Shown here: piece by piece, positions 52,117-61,615 of the stretch
How the letters are laid out: every line of letters starts with the position of its first letter
Position numbering within the stretch: position 1 is the stretch's first letter
Origin: Pseudomonas sp. 8O
Lineage (GTDB): Bacteria; Pseudomonadota; Gammaproteobacteria; Pseudomonadales; Pseudomonadaceae
Length of the DNA stretch: 64,000 nucleotides
NCBI RefSeq assembly: GCF_902506495.1
Contig: NZ_LR733263.1
Coordinates: 1-64,000, forward strand
Direction of reading: 5' to 3'
Position numbers and translations under genes: made by a program
Notes under the pieces: generated by a model
What the model saw: the letters and a program-made list of their open reading frames with translations, nothing else
The model's database searches: none
Told to the model about the DNA's origin: nothing

Positions 52117-52329
52117 ATGCCTCGTATCTTCGATGACGCGCAACTGCACGACCAACCTGACGCCAAGACCCGGCGCAAACTGCAAGACCAGCGCCGCATG
52201 GCCTATCGCCGGGCCATCGAGCACTACGCCGAGCAGTGCCAGCTGCAACGCGAGCTTGCCGACTTCCCCGAGCTGGTTTCCGCCAGCTACCTCCAGCACG
52301 CCGAACCTGATTCGCGCCGCGCCGCCTGA
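52117..52329 (+). CDS. Small charged protein of unknown function
   Basis: A 70-residue hydrophilic, largely helical protein (RRKLQDQRRMAYRRAIEHYAEQCQLQRELADFPELV) with an ATG preceded by GGGAGAA. It has no signal peptide or membrane segment. Similar short proteins appear in other pseudomonads, so it looks real, but I know no function. A perfect hairpin at 52338-52361 follows. Confidence 0.7.
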   Translation: MPRIFDDAQLHDQPDAKTRRKLQDQRRMAYRRAIEHYAEQCQLQRELADFPELVSASYLQHAEPDSRRAA

Positions 52330-52337
52330 CTTTCTTG

Positions 52338-52361
52338 CTGCCCTGCCTGCGGGCAGGGCAG
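52338..52361 (+). terminator. Hairpin after small protein gene
   Basis: CTGCCCTGCC and GGCAGGGCAG pair perfectly around a 4-base loop, 9 bases after the stop at 52329. Only a weak T run follows. Confidence 0.6.
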
Positions 52362-52539
52362 TGATCTTGCCTGATTCTACGAACTTATTGCCCGGTTCTG
52401 CCGATCTCTGCGGCAGGCGGCGACAGCAGGTTTTGCGCCCTCTACAGTGATTGTCTGGCCCCTGTGTGCGGGGTTGACCGTGACCACCGGCACGCTATGC
52501 CGGAACCATCAGACACCATCAGAACAAGGTGGGCAGACC

Positions 52540-52998
52540 ATGATTACCCTGAATCTCAATGGCAAGGACCACGAGCTGGATGTGGCCGCTGACATGCCGC
52601 TGCTCTGGGCATTGCGCGACGTCGCCAATCTCACAGGCACCAAGTACGGCTGTGGCATGGCCCTGTGCGGCGCCTGCACGGTGAACGTCGAAGGCCAGCC
52701 GACCCGCTCCTGCGTCACCCCGGTATCGGCGGTGGTCGGCAAGCGCATCAGCACCATCGAAGCGGTCGGCGAAGACGCCGTGGGCAAGGTGGTGCAGGAA
52801 GCCTGGCGGCAACTGGACGTGGTGCAGTGCGGCTACTGCCAGTCCGGGCAGATCATGGCAGCGACAGCGCTGCTGAGCAGCAACAAGACGCCGAGCGATG
52901 CCGATATCGATGCGGCCATGAGCAGCAACATCTGTCGCTGCGCCACCTATGTGCGGATTCGTGCCGCCATTCACGAAGCTGCCGGCAAACTGGCCTGA
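52540..52998 (+). CDS. iorA: Molybdenum hydroxylase small [2Fe-2S] subunit (IorA type)
   Basis: A 152-residue iron-sulfur subunit of a xanthine dehydrogenase-family oxidoreductase, annotated in relatives as isoquinoline 1-oxidoreductase alpha subunit. A plant-type [2Fe-2S] site uses Cys38, Cys43, Cys46 and Cys58. A second [2Fe-2S] site uses Cys97, Cys100, Cys132 and Cys134 (CGYCQSGQ, ICRCATY). The ATG at 52540 begins the ferredoxin fold. The large subunit gene follows after 14 bases. Electrons from the molybdenum centre pass through here; the natural substrate is unknown. Confidence 0.92.
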   Translation: MITLNLNGKDHELDVAADMPLLWALRDVANLTGTKYGCGMALCGACTVNVEGQPTRSCVTPVSAVVGKRISTIEAVGEDAVGKVVQEAWRQLDVVQCGYCQSGQIMAATALLSSNKTPSDADIDAAMSSNICRCATYVRIRAAIHEAAGKLA

Positions 52999-53012
52999 GG
53001 AGGCGTATAGAC

Positions 53013-55250
53013 ATGGGCAAGATCGAAACCCCCGATAGCGCCACTCGCGGCATCCTCAATGTCAGCCGTCGCACCCTGCTCCAGGGTGCTGGTGGCCTGG
53101 CGCTGGGCATCTTCTTCGCGCCGCTGATCCGCGGTATGGACGCGCTGGCGGCAGGCGGCCCGCTGGAGCCGAACGCCTTCGTCCGTATCGACCTCGACGG
53201 CACGGTGACCGTGCTGGCCAAACACCTGGAAATGGGCCAGGGCAGCTACACCGGCCTGGCCACCTTGCTCGCCGAAGAGCTGGATGCCGACTGGGACAAG
53301 GTACGTGTCGAAGGCGCGCCGGCCGATGTGAAGCGCTACAACAACCTCGCCTTCGGCCCGATGCAGGGCACGGGCGGCAGCACTGCCATGGCCAACTCCT
53401 GGGAGCAGATGCGTAACGCCGGTGCGACGGCCAAGGCCATGCTGGTGGCTGCGGCCGCGCAGCGCTGGGGCGTGCCGGCCAGTGAAATCAGCGTCAGCCA
53501 GGGTGTGGTCAGTCACGCCGGCTCAGGCCGCAGCGCCGGCTTCGGTGAGCTGGTCGAGGCGGCGGCGTCACTGCCGGTACCGGAGCAGGTGCAGCTCAAG
53601 CAGCCCAAGGATTTCAAACTGATCGGCAAGGTCGAGCTGCGCCGCAAGGACAGCCCGGGCAAGACCGATGGCAGCGCCATCTTCACCCAGGACTTCAAGC
53701 TGCCCGGCATGCTGGTGGCCATGGTTGCCTACCCGCCGCGTTTCGGCGGCGTACCGCGCTCGGTCGACAGCAGCAAGGCCAAGGCCGTGCGCGATGTGGT
53801 CGAGGTGGTGGAGTTTCGCGATCTGCCCCACGGTCGCTCCGGTGTCGCCGTGTTGGCGAAGAACACCTGGGCAGCGCGGCAGGGCCGCGATGCGCTGGTA
53901 ATCGAGTGGGACGAGAGCCAGGCCTTCACTCTGGGCAGCGAGGAGATTTTCGCGCAGTACCGCGACAGCGCCAGCAAGCCAGGCCTACCGGCAGCGAGCA
54001 AGGGCGACGCCGATGCGGCGTTGGCCCAGGCGGCAAAAACCGTCGAGGCCGACTACGAGTTTCCTTATCTTGCCCATGCGGCGATGGAACCGATGAACTG
54101 CTTGGTGAAGCTGTCCAGTGACCGCTGCGAAATCTGGAACGGCGAGCAGTTCCAGACCGTCGACCAGGCCATCATCAGCAGTTATCTGGGCCTGACGCCC
54201 GAGCAGGTTTCACTGACCCAACTGTACGCTGGCGGCAGTTTCGGTCGTCGCGCCAGTTCGGTGTCGGATTACCTGCTGGAAGCGGTGGCAATCACCAAGG
54301 CCGCGCGCGACAAGGGCGTGGATGCGCCGGTGAAAATGGTCTGGACGCGCGAGGACGATACCCGTGGCGGTTCCTTCCGGCCGTTGTACCTGCACCGCGT
54401 GCGCATCGGCCTGGATGAGGCCGGCAAGCTGCAGGCCTGGCATAACCGTATCGTCGGCCAGTCGATCATCGCCGGCACCTCGATGGAGCCGTTCCTGGTC
54501 AAGGATGGGATCGACCACACCTCGGTGGAGGGGATCTCCAACCTGTCCTACGCGGTGCCCAACCTGCAGGTGGAGCTGAGCACGCCGACCAATATCAAGG
54601 TGCCGGTGCTCTGGTGGCGTTCGGTCGGTCATACCCACACCGGTTACGTCGCCGAAACCATGATCGACGAGGCCGCCGTCGCTGCAGGCCAGGACCCTTA
54701 CGCCTTCCGCCATGCATTGCTGGAAAGTCATCCGCGTCATCGCGGTGCGCTGGAGCTGGCCGCCAAACAAGCCGGCTGGGACAAGCCGCTGGCGGCGGGT
54801 GCCGAGGGCGAGAAACGCGGGCGTGGCATTGCCGTGCACGAGTCATTCGGTTCTTTCGTGGCGCAGGTGGCCGAAGTCACGGTGAAGGCCGATGGTAGCT
54901 ACCGCCTGGATCGCGTGGTGTGCGCCGTGGACTGCGGCATCGCCATCAACCCGGATGTGATCAAGGCGCAGATGGAGGGCGGTATCGGCTTCGCCCTGGC
55001 GGCGGCCCGGCACAGCGCGATCACCTTGAAGGAAGGGCGGGTCGAGCAATCGAACTTCCACGACTTCCAGGTGTTGCGCCTGAACGAAATGCCCAAGGTC
55101 GAGGTGCATATCGTACCGTCGGCGGCGAATCCGACCGGTGTCGGTGAGCCGGGCGTGCCGCCGCTGGCGCCCGCGTTGGCCAACGCCCTGTTCGCGGCCA
55201 CTGGCGTGCGTCTGCGCAAGCTGCCGTTCCCGGCGCAGATCAAGGCCTGA
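53013..55250 (+). CDS. iorB: Molybdenum hydroxylase large subunit (IorB type) with Tat signal
   Basis: A 745-residue molybdopterin-binding subunit of the isoquinoline 1-oxidoreductase / aldehyde oxidase type. A twin-arginine signal ([20 protein letters not shown], residues 18-37) suggests export of the folded complex, probably carrying IorA with it. Cofactor-binding runs include [18 protein letters not shown] and the late [17 protein letters not shown] with the catalytic glutamate. No cytochrome or FAD subunit is encoded beside it, so the electron acceptor is unknown. Substrate could be an aldehyde or N-heterocycle. A convergent xdhC-type gene probably serves maturation. Confidence 0.92.
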   Translation: MGKIETPDSATRGILNVSRRTLLQGAGGLALGIFFAPLIRGMDALAAGGPLEPNAFVRIDLDGTVTVLAKHLEMGQGSYTGLATLLAEELDADWDKVRVEGAPADVKRYNNLAFGPMQGTGGSTAMANSWEQMRNAGATAKAMLVAAAAQRWGVPASEISVSQGVVSHAGSGRSAGFGELVEAAASLPVPEQVQLKQPKDFKLIGKVELRRKDSPGKTDGSAIFTQDFKLPGMLVAMVAYPPRFGGVPRSVDSSKAKAVRDVVEVVEFRDLPHGRSGVAVLAKNTWAARQGRDALVIEWDESQAFTLGSEEIFAQYRDSASKPGLPAASKGDADAALAQAAKTVEADYEFPYLAHAAMEPMNCLVKLSSDRCEIWNGEQFQTVDQAIISSYLGLTPEQVSLTQLYAGGSFGRRASSVSDYLLEAVAITKAARDKGVDAPVKMVWTREDDTRGGSFRPLYLHRVRIGLDEAGKLQAWHNRIVGQSIIAGTSMEPFLVKDGIDHTSVEGISNLSYAVPNLQVELSTPTNIKVPVLWWRSVGHTHTGYVAETMIDEAAVAAGQDPYAFRHALLESHPRHRGALELAAKQAGWDKPLAAGAEGEKRGRGIAVHESFGSFVAQVAEVTVKADGSYRLDRVVCAVDCGIAINPDVIKAQMEGGIGFALAAARHSAITLKEGRVEQSNFHDFQVLRLNEMPKVEVHIVPSAANPTGVGEPGVPPLAPALANALFAATGVRLRKLPFPAQIKA

Positions 55251-55573
55251 GGTCTGGTACGGTAGACACGACGCCCGGGCAATTGCCCGGGCGTTTTTGT
55301 TTCAGCCGGTCGCGGCTAAAGCCCCTCCCACAACTCTGGCATCCTGCTTCCTCTACCTCCTGCTTCCGTGCAGTCGCAGCGGCGAGCTTTTTGAGTATTG
55401 ATCGCGGCTGAAGCCGCTCCTACGGGGGGGCTGTGTCGGACGGTAGACGGTGCCGCTCTGTGTAGGAGGCGCTTCAGCGGCGAGCTCTTGCAGTTGATTG
55501 CGGCTGAAGCGGAGTGTCGCTCTCACAGAGGTGCTGTGTCAGGCCGTAGCCCGGATGCAATCCGGAGCTTTGC
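55251..55573. other. Intergenic region with terminator and a run of REP-like repeats
   Basis: This 323-bp gap between convergent iorB and xdhC has no gene. It holds a terminator (55272-55298), three or four family C units (55311-55331, 55402-55424, 55462-55483 and a degenerate one at about 55498) and a family B unit (55547-55567). Confidence 0.75.
55272..55298 (+). terminator. Rho-independent terminator of iorAB
   Basis: CGCCCGGGCAA and TTGCCCGGGCG make a perfect 11-bp dyad followed by five T. It starts 22 bases after the iorB stop. Confidence 0.9.
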
Positions 55574-56761
55574 TCAGGAGGCGGTCAGTATGGTCGCTGG
55601 CTCGATATCGCTGCAGTCCAGCGGCGTTGGCGTGTGGATTGCCGCCTGGCGGTGCTTGAGCATGCCGCCTGTGCGCAGGTTAATGGCGGCGGTCATCTCG
55701 GCGAGAATCGCCGTGGCCACGCTTTCCGGCGTATCGCCGCCGATATCCAGGCCGATGGGATAGTGCAGCCGTTCCAGCGCCGGTAGTTGTTCGCTGTGCT
55801 GGCGAATCTCGTCCAGCAGGCGTTCGGTACGGTCGCGCGGCCCCAATTGGCCGATGTAAGCCGGTGCGCCCTGTAGCACGCTGCCTAGCCAATGACGATC
55901 CTGGCTGTAGCTGTGACTCATGATCGCCACCATGGCGCCGTCGGTGAGCGTGTGCAGATCGTAGGGCGGCCGGGCATCGACCTGCAGTACAGCATCGGCG
56001 TCGGGAAAGCGCTCTGCGCGGGCGAAATGGGCGCGGCCATCGACCACGGTGACGTGCCAGTCCAGCAGCTTGGCCATATGCGTCAGGGGCTGTGCATCAT
56101 GCCCGGCGCCGAAGATCACCAGGCGTCGCTGCGGTGCCAGGTATTCGCAGAACACCTCGATCTCGCCACGCGCATCACGGTAGCTGCGCAGTGAGGATCG
56201 GCCATCGGTCAGGGTTCGTTGCAGATCGGCGCGAACCTCGGCGTCGAGCGCGGGATCGAGCAGGCGGCCGTTGTCGCTGAGCGATGGATGCAGCAACAGG
56301 CGCTCACCCACACGCACACGGGCGTTGCGATAACTGCAGATCACCGTGGCGACCGCCCCCCCCTGGCCGCTCTCACGCACCTGGCGCAGCAGTTCGAGCA
56401 CGGCCAGCGGCTTTTCCGCGCTGTGGCGCTCGAGCAGCACATGCACGGTGCCGTTGCAGCCGAGGCCGAAGGTCAGTGCGGCGTCCTGATCGTCATCGTC
56501 GTCCTGGGTGGCGGTGCTGTAGCGACGGATTACGGCTTCGCCGCCATCGGTCAGCCACCAGGCCTTCTTCGCCACCTCGGACTCCAGGCAGCCGCCGCTG
56601 ATGGTGCCCACGGTGCCGCCGTAGAGCGGGATCAGCATGCGCGCGCCGGGGCGGCGATAGGCTGAGCCTTCGACCTTGACCACGGTGGCGAGCACGGCCT
56701 GGCCGTTGTCGCGTTCGAGCGCGCGAAGGGCGCCGAGCAGGGCGCTGATTCCCGACAGCAT
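55574..56761 (-). CDS. xdhC: XdhC/CoxI-type molybdenum hydroxylase maturation protein
   Basis: A 395-residue XdhC-family protein. The N-terminal CoxI-like part includes ATVVKVEGSAYRRPGARMLI and GTISGGCLESEVAKKA (about 24-70). The C-terminal Rossmann part includes RLVIFGAGHDAQPLTHMAKLLDW. XdhC proteins sulfurate or insert the molybdenum cofactor into partners of the xanthine dehydrogenase family. Facing iorAB, it is the likely maturation factor for that enzyme. The ATG at 56761 gives the normal N-terminus. Confidence 0.9.
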   Translation of the reverse strand: MLSGISALLGALRALERDNGQAVLATVVKVEGSAYRRPGARMLIPLYGGTVGTISGGCLESEVAKKAWWLTDGGEAVIRRYSTATQDDDDDQDAALTFGLGCNGTVHVLLERHSAEKPLAVLELLRQVRESGQGGAVATVICSYRNARVRVGERLLLHPSLSDNGRLLDPALDAEVRADLQRTLTDGRSSLRSYRDARGEIEVFCEYLAPQRRLVIFGAGHDAQPLTHMAKLLDWHVTVVDGRAHFARAERFPDADAVLQVDARPPYDLHTLTDGAMVAIMSHSYSQDRHWLGSVLQGAPAYIGQLGPRDRTERLLDEIRQHSEQLPALERLHYPIGLDIGGDTPESVATAILAEMTAAINLRTGGMLKHRQAAIHTPTPLDCSDIEPATILTAS

Positions 56762-56832
56762 TGATTTCTCCCAGGCAGGTTTTGGTGGAGCGATCCCAGG
56801 CTGCCAATGTCCCGTATGCCAGTTAAGAAGGG

Positions 56833-57807
56833 TTAGGCCGATCCTGCGAGATTCTTGCCCGATCCTGCGTGGCTGGGCTGGAAGCGTTCGGCCAGTTTGA
56901 CGATTTGCGCGCGCTCGGTGCGGATGAAGTCGACGAAGGCCTGCGCCACTGGCGACAGGCGCCTGCCACGGATATTCACCACGCACCAGCTGCGCTGCAG
57001 CGGCAGTTCGGCCACCGGCAGTTCGCGCAGCAGGCCATGCTGCAATTCCAGGCGCACAGCGTGGCGCGGCAGCAGGGCGATGCCGAGACCGGCCAGCACC
57101 GCTTCGCGCTGCGATTCCAGCGAACCGATTTCCAGGGTGCTCGGGAAGTGCGCACGTTTCTGATGGCAGTACTCCTCACAGGCGCGGCGGGTCCCCGAGC
57201 CGCTTTCGCGAATCAGCAGCGGGTAGGGCGTGAGGTCGTGCAACTGCAGGCTGTCCGCCTCGCACAGGGGATGATCCGGCGGCGCCACGGCAATGATTGG
57301 GTTGTTGAGGAAGGGCATGAAGTCCAGCGCCATGTCCTGTGGCACCTGGCTCATGATCATCAGGTCGTCGCGGCTCTGGGTCAGGCGACGCACCACCAGC
57401 GCGTGGTTGACCACCGTTAGGTTGAGGCTGACTTCCGGGTATTGGCGGCGAAATTCGGCGAACAGGTGGGGAATGAAATATTTCGCGCTGGATTCCACGC
57501 ACAGATTGAGCTGCCCCTGCAGCGAGCCCTGCAGGTCGGACAGCTGCATGTCGAGGCTTTCCAGGCGGCCGAAAATATCGCTGCTGGCGCGTTTGAGTGC
57601 CTCGGCGGCTTCGGTCAGGTAGAGCTTCTTGCCCACGTATTCGAACAACGGCTGGCCCACCAGCTCCTCCAGCTGACGAATCTGCAGGCTGACGGCGGGC
57701 TGGGTCAGTGACATCTCCTCGGCTGCGCGGCTGTAGGAGCCGTGTTCGCACACGGCACGGAACACCTGGAGCTGGCGCAAGGTCATGCGCAGCAGGGTTT
57801 TACGCAC
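56833..57807 (-). CDS. pycR: LysR-family regulator PycR
   Basis: A 324-residue LysR regulator. The helix-turn-helix is at about 8-68 (LQVFRAVCEHGSYSRAAEEMSLTQPAVSLQIRQLEELVGQPLFEY) and the effector domain covers about 95-300. GTG at 57807 has GAGGAC 8 bases before it; an ATG seven codons on is possible. It is divergent from pycA across a 154-bp gap containing a 20-bp perfect palindrome. The place matches P. aeruginosa pycR, which affects pyruvate carboxylase and virulence. The ligand is unknown. Confidence 0.9.
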   Translation of the reverse strand: MRKTLLRMTLRQLQVFRAVCEHGSYSRAAEEMSLTQPAVSLQIRQLEELVGQPLFEYVGKKLYLTEAAEALKRASSDIFGRLESLDMQLSDLQGSLQGQLNLCVESSAKYFIPHLFAEFRRQYPEVSLNLTVVNHALVVRRLTQSRDDLMIMSQVPQDMALDFMPFLNNPIIAVAPPDHPLCEADSLQLHDLTPYPLLIRESGSGTRRACEEYCHQKRAHFPSTLEIGSLESQREAVLAGLGIALLPRHAVRLELQHGLLRELPVAELPLQRSWCVVNIRGRRLSPVAQAFVDFIRTERAQIVKLAERFQPSHAGSGKNLAGSA

Positions 57808-57830
57808 GGTTTCGTCCTCGTTCGGTCAAT

Positions 57831-57850
57831 GCATAAGTAATTACTTATGC
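57831..57850. promoter_or_regulatory. Perfect 20-bp palindrome between pycR and pycA
   Basis: GCATAAGTAATTACTTATGC is a perfect dyad 24 bases upstream of the pycR start, in an AT-rich promoter gap. It includes T-N11-A spacing, so it is a strong candidate PycR operator, although other regulators are possible. Confidence 0.65.
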
Positions 57851-57961
57851 TCGATCAAATAATTATTCATTTTTGTTAATTCGTATAGCCGGATAGGGTT
57901 TCACCACGTTTGCAACCAACTGTTGCAGCGGCCCTTGCAGCTCTGCGCTGAGGATTGGATC

Positions 57962-59377
57962 GTGATAAGAAAAATACTGATCGCCAACCGTGGTGAGATT
58001 GCCGTCCGCATCGTGCGGGCCTGCGCCGAGATGGGCATCCGCTCGGTAGCGATCTACTCCGATGCGGACCGTCATGCCCTGCACGTCAAGCGTGCCGACG
58101 AGGCGCACAGCATTGGCGAAGATCCGCTGGCCGGCTATCTGAACCCGCGCAAGCTGGTCAATCTGGCCGTGGAAACCGGTTGCGACGCGCTGCATCCCGG
58201 TTACGGCTTTCTTTCCGAAAATGCCGAACTTGCAGAGATCTGCGCCGAGCGTGGCATCAAATTCATAGGGCCGAGCGCGGAAGTCATCCGCCGCATGGGC
58301 GACAAGACCGAAGCGCGCCGCAGCATGATCAAGGCCGGTGTACCGGTCACACCCGGTACTGAAGGCAACGTTGCCGACCTGGCTGAAGCCCTGCGTGAAG
58401 CCGAGCGCATCGGTTATCCGGTGATGCTCAAGGCCACCTCCGGTGGTGGCGGTCGCGGTATTCGTCGCTGCAACAGCCGCGAGGAGCTGGAGCAGGCCTA
58501 CCCGCGGGTCATCTCCGAGGCGACCAAGGCCTTCGGCAGTGCGGAAGTCTTCCTGGAAAAGTGCATCGTCAATCCCAAACACATCGAAGCGCAGATCCTC
58601 GCCGACAGCTTCGGTAACACCGTGCACCTGTACGAGCGCGATTGCTCGATCCAGCGTCGTAACCAGAAGCTCATCGAAATCGCCCCCAGCCCGCAGCTTA
58701 CCCCCGAGCAGCGTGCCTATATCGGCGACCTGGCTGTGCGCGCTGCGCAGGCCGTTGGGTACGAGAACGCCGGCACCGTGGAGTTCCTGCTCGCCGAAGG
58801 CGAGGTGTACTTCATGGAGATGAACACCCGGGTGCAGGTGGAGCACACCATCACCGAGGAAATCACCGGCATCGATATCGTCCGCGAGCAGATCCGCATC
58901 GCCAGCGGCCAGCCACTGTCGGTCAAGCAGGAAGACATCATCCACCGTGGATATGCCCTGCAGTTCCGCATCAATGCCGAGGACCCGAAGAACAACTTCC
59001 TGCCCTCGTTCGGCAAGATCACCCGTTACTACGCGCCCGGCGGCCCCGGCGTGCGCACCGACACGGCGATCTACACCGGCTACACCATTCCGCCCTATTA
59101 CGACTCGATGTGCCTGAAGCTGATCGTCTGGGCGCTGACCTGGGAAGAGGCAATGGACCGTGGCCTGCGCGCGCTGGACGACATGCGCGTGCAGGGCGTG
59201 CGCACCACCGCGCCCTATTACCAGGAAATTCTGCGTAATCCGGAATTCCGTAGCGGCCAGTTCAACACCAGCTTCGTCGAAAGCCACCCAGAACTGACCC
59301 AGTACTCGATCAAGCGCAACCCGTCGCACCTGGCCATCGCCATCGCCACCGCCATCGCTGCCCACGCGGGCCTGTAG
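57962..59377 (+). CDS. pycA: Pyruvate carboxylase subunit A (biotin carboxylase)
   Basis: A 471-residue ATP-grasp biotin carboxylase. It uses bicarbonate and ATP to carboxylate biotin carried by the B subunit. The start is GTG at 57962 (GAGGA before it), giving IRKILIANRGEIAVRI. ATP-grasp runs are KATSGGGGRGIRR (about 157-170), EKCIVNPKHIEAQIL and EMNTRVQVEHTITEE. The partner gene starts 8 bases after its stop. This two-subunit form is typical of pseudomonads. Confidence 0.95.
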   Translation: MIRKILIANRGEIAVRIVRACAEMGIRSVAIYSDADRHALHVKRADEAHSIGEDPLAGYLNPRKLVNLAVETGCDALHPGYGFLSENAELAEICAERGIKFIGPSAEVIRRMGDKTEARRSMIKAGVPVTPGTEGNVADLAEALREAERIGYPVMLKATSGGGGRGIRRCNSREELEQAYPRVISEATKAFGSAEVFLEKCIVNPKHIEAQILADSFGNTVHLYERDCSIQRRNQKLIEIAPSPQLTPEQRAYIGDLAVRAAQAVGYENAGTVEFLLAEGEVYFMEMNTRVQVEHTITEEITGIDIVREQIRIASGQPLSVKQEDIIHRGYALQFRINAEDPKNNFLPSFGKITRYYAPGGPGVRTDTAIYTGYTIPPYYDSMCLKLIVWALTWEEAMDRGLRALDDMRVQGVRTTAPYYQEILRNPEFRSGQFNTSFVESHPELTQYSIKRNPSHLAIAIATAIAAHAGL

Positions 59378-59385
59378 GGGACATC

Positions 59386-61197
59386 ATGAGCAAGAAGATC
59401 ACCGTTACCGATACCGTCCTGCGCGATGCCCACCAGTCGCTGCTGGCCACGCGCATGCGCACCGAAGACATGCTGCCGATCTGCGACAAGCTCGACCGCG
59501 TCGGCTACTGGTCGCTGGAAGTCTGGGGTGGCGCCACCTTCGACTCGTGCGTGCGCTTTCTCAAGGAAGACCCGTGGGAGCGCCTGCGCCAGCTCAAGGC
59601 GGCGCTGCCCAACACCCGCCTGCAGATGCTTCTGCGCGGGCAGAATCTGCTTGGCTACCGCCACTACAGCGATGATGTGGTCAAGGCCTTCGTGGCCAAG
59701 GCGGCGGTCAATGGCATCGACGTGTTCCGCATCTTCGACGCGATGAACGACGTGCGTAACCTGCGCGTGGCCATCGAGGCAGTGAAGGCTGCCGGCAAGC
59801 ACGCCCAGGGCACCATCGCCTATACCACCAGCCCGGTGCACACCACCGAGGCCTTCGTCGCCCAGGCCAAGGCCATGCAGGCGATGGGTATCGACTCCAT
59901 CGCGATCAAGGACATGGCCGGCCTGCTCACGCCTTACGCCACCTTTGCGCTGGTCAAGGCACTGAAGAGCGAAGTCGACCTGCCGGTATTCATCCATAGC
60001 CACGATACGGCCGGTCTCGGTTCGATGTGCCAGCTCAAGGCCATCGAAGCGGGTGCCGACCATATCGACACCGCTATCTCCAGCCTGGCCTGGGGCACCA
60101 GCCATCCGGGTACCGAGTCGATGGTCGCCGCGCTCAAGGGCAGCGAGTTCGACACCGGCCTCGATCTGGAGCTGATCCAGGAGATCGGCATGTACTTCCA
60201 TGCAGTGCGCAAGAAGTACCACCAGTTCGAGAGCGAGTTCACCGGCGTTGATACCCGCGTGCAGGTCAATCAGGTGCCGGGCGGGATGATTTCCAACCTG
60301 GCCAACCAGCTCAAGGAACAGGGCGCGCTGAACCGCATGAACGAAGTGCTGGAAGAGATTCCGCGCGTGCGTGCCGACCTCGGCTTCCCACCGTTGGTTA
60401 CGCCGACCTCGCAGATTGTCGGCACCCAGGCGTTCTTCAACGTGCTGGCCGGCGAGCGCTACAAGACCATCACCAACGAGGTGAAGCTGTACCTGCAGGG
60501 CCGCTACGGCAAGGCGCCGGGCAAGGTCGACGAGCAACTGCGCAAGCAGGCCATCGGCAGCGAAGAAGTGATTGACGTACGCCCGGCCGACCTGCTCAAG
60601 CCCGAGTTGGCGCGCCTGCGTGAAGAGATCGGCAGCCTGGCCAAGTCCGAAGAGGACGTGCTGACCTTCGCCATGTTCCCCGATATCGGGCGCAAGTTCC
60701 TCGAAGAGCGCGCGGCCGGCACCCTCAAGCCGGAAGAACTGCTGCCCATGCCGAACGGTCAGGGCAAGGCCGCGCCGGTGGGTGGCGAAGGCGTGCCGAC
60801 CGAGTTCGTGGTCGACGTGCATGGCGAAAGCTACCGCGTGGACATCACCGGTGTGGGCGTCAAGGGCGACGGCAAGCGCCACTTCTACCTGTCCATCGAC
60901 GGCATGCCGGAAGAAGTGGTGTTCGAGGCGCTCAATGAATACGTCGCAGGCGCCGCTGGCAAGCGCAAGCAGGCCGGTGCACCGGGCGACGTGTCCACCA
61001 CCATGCCGGGCAACATCGTCGATGTGCTGGTCAAGGAAGGTGACACGGTCAAGGCTGGTCAGGCGGTGCTGATCACCGAAGCAATGAAGATGGAAACCGA
61101 AGTGCAGGCGCCGATTGCCGGTACCGTCAAGGCCGTTCACGTGGCCAAGGGCGACCGCGTCAATCCGGGCGAAGTACTGGTGGAAATCGAAGGTTAA
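59386..61197 (+). CDS. oadA: Pyruvate carboxylase subunit B (carboxyltransferase and biotin carrier)
   Basis: A 603-residue oadA-type subunit. The carboxyltransferase domain starts VTDTVLRDAHQSLLATRMR (about 7-25), and HSHDTAGLG holds metal-binding histidines near 205-213. The C-terminal biotinyl domain ends with ITEAMKMETE, with the biotinylated lysine about 15 residues before the end of the module. With PycA it makes oxaloacetate from pyruvate. It is also annotated as oxaloacetate decarboxylase alpha, but the pycA partner and absence of oadB/oadG favour pyruvate carboxylase. Its terminator is at 61205-61262. Confidence 0.95.
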   Translation: MSKKITVTDTVLRDAHQSLLATRMRTEDMLPICDKLDRVGYWSLEVWGGATFDSCVRFLKEDPWERLRQLKAALPNTRLQMLLRGQNLLGYRHYSDDVVKAFVAKAAVNGIDVFRIFDAMNDVRNLRVAIEAVKAAGKHAQGTIAYTTSPVHTTEAFVAQAKAMQAMGIDSIAIKDMAGLLTPYATFALVKALKSEVDLPVFIHSHDTAGLGSMCQLKAIEAGADHIDTAISSLAWGTSHPGTESMVAALKGSEFDTGLDLELIQEIGMYFHAVRKKYHQFESEFTGVDTRVQVNQVPGGMISNLANQLKEQGALNRMNEVLEEIPRVRADLGFPPLVTPTSQIVGTQAFFNVLAGERYKTITNEVKLYLQGRYGKAPGKVDEQLRKQAIGSEEVIDVRPADLLKPELARLREEIGSLAKSEEDVLTFAMFPDIGRKFLEERAAGTLKPEELLPMPNGQGKAAPVGGEGVPTEFVVDVHGESYRVDITGVGVKGDGKRHFYLSIDGMPEEVVFEALNEYVAGAAGKRKQAGAPGDVSTTMPGNIVDVLVKEGDTVKAGQAVLITEAMKMETEVQAPIAGTVKAVHVAKGDRVNPGEVLVEIEG

Positions 61198-61615
61198 CCT
61201 CTATGGAGCCCGGCCTGTTGGATGGGCAAGTTTGACGGGGCGTAACCCGGGCTCCTTTTTTATTCAGCGCCACGGCGCAGGTTTGTCCCGGGGGCCGCGA
61301 GGCTCCCTTTTTTTGCACGGCACATCCATGTGCTTCACCCCTCGGCGGCCCCGCGCAAAATGCTAACGGCGTTTGTGCGACTCGCCAGCGCGGGGGCAGC
61401 CGGGCATGTCGGCTAAGCTTTTCGGCCATGCCCCGGCGTTTCGCCTTCGTGGCGAGGCAAAGCAGGGCGATCAGCACCGCCTTGTGCCGGGGTATGGCCC
61501 TTTCCTTTGCGTGTACGTGGCCGTCCGGGTGGGGTGCGCCGTGCGCACCGGGGCGGGTGGTGAACAGTGGCAGGCGTGCACAGCGCACCCTGAGAAGCAG
61601 GGGAGGTGAACTGAG
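61198..61615. other. Intergenic region between oadA and the bicarbonate permease gene
   Basis: This 418-bp gap has no gene I can support. It begins with the oadA terminator and contains a partial family A repeat (GGGGTGCGCCGTGCGCACCG, 61531-61550) and a second weaker dyad with an isolated T run near 61301. A strong ribosome-binding site (GGGGAGG) for the next gene lies near 61600. Confidence 0.6.
61205..61262 (+). terminator. Rho-independent terminator of pycA-oadA
   Basis: GGAGCCCGG (61205-61213) pairs with CCGGGCTCC (61247-61255) across a 33-base loop and is followed by seven T. The long loop is unusual but the T run is clear. Confidence 0.8.

Noticed and set aside
59218-61140. A 640-codon open frame on the minus strand opposite oadA
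   Set aside because: It is antisense to pyruvate carboxylase, low-complexity and His/Gly/Leu-rich, with no motif. The same holds for the long frames opposite pycA (57863-59365), the GGDEF-EAL gene (32134-33840), zwf (49497-51053, plus strand) and the DUF2207 gene (139-1293).
59386-61197. Oxaloacetate decarboxylase alpha subunit
   Set aside because: The family name oadA covers both enzymes. A biotin carboxylase partner (pycA) is adjacent and the membrane subunits oadB and oadG are missing, so pyruvate carboxylase fits.
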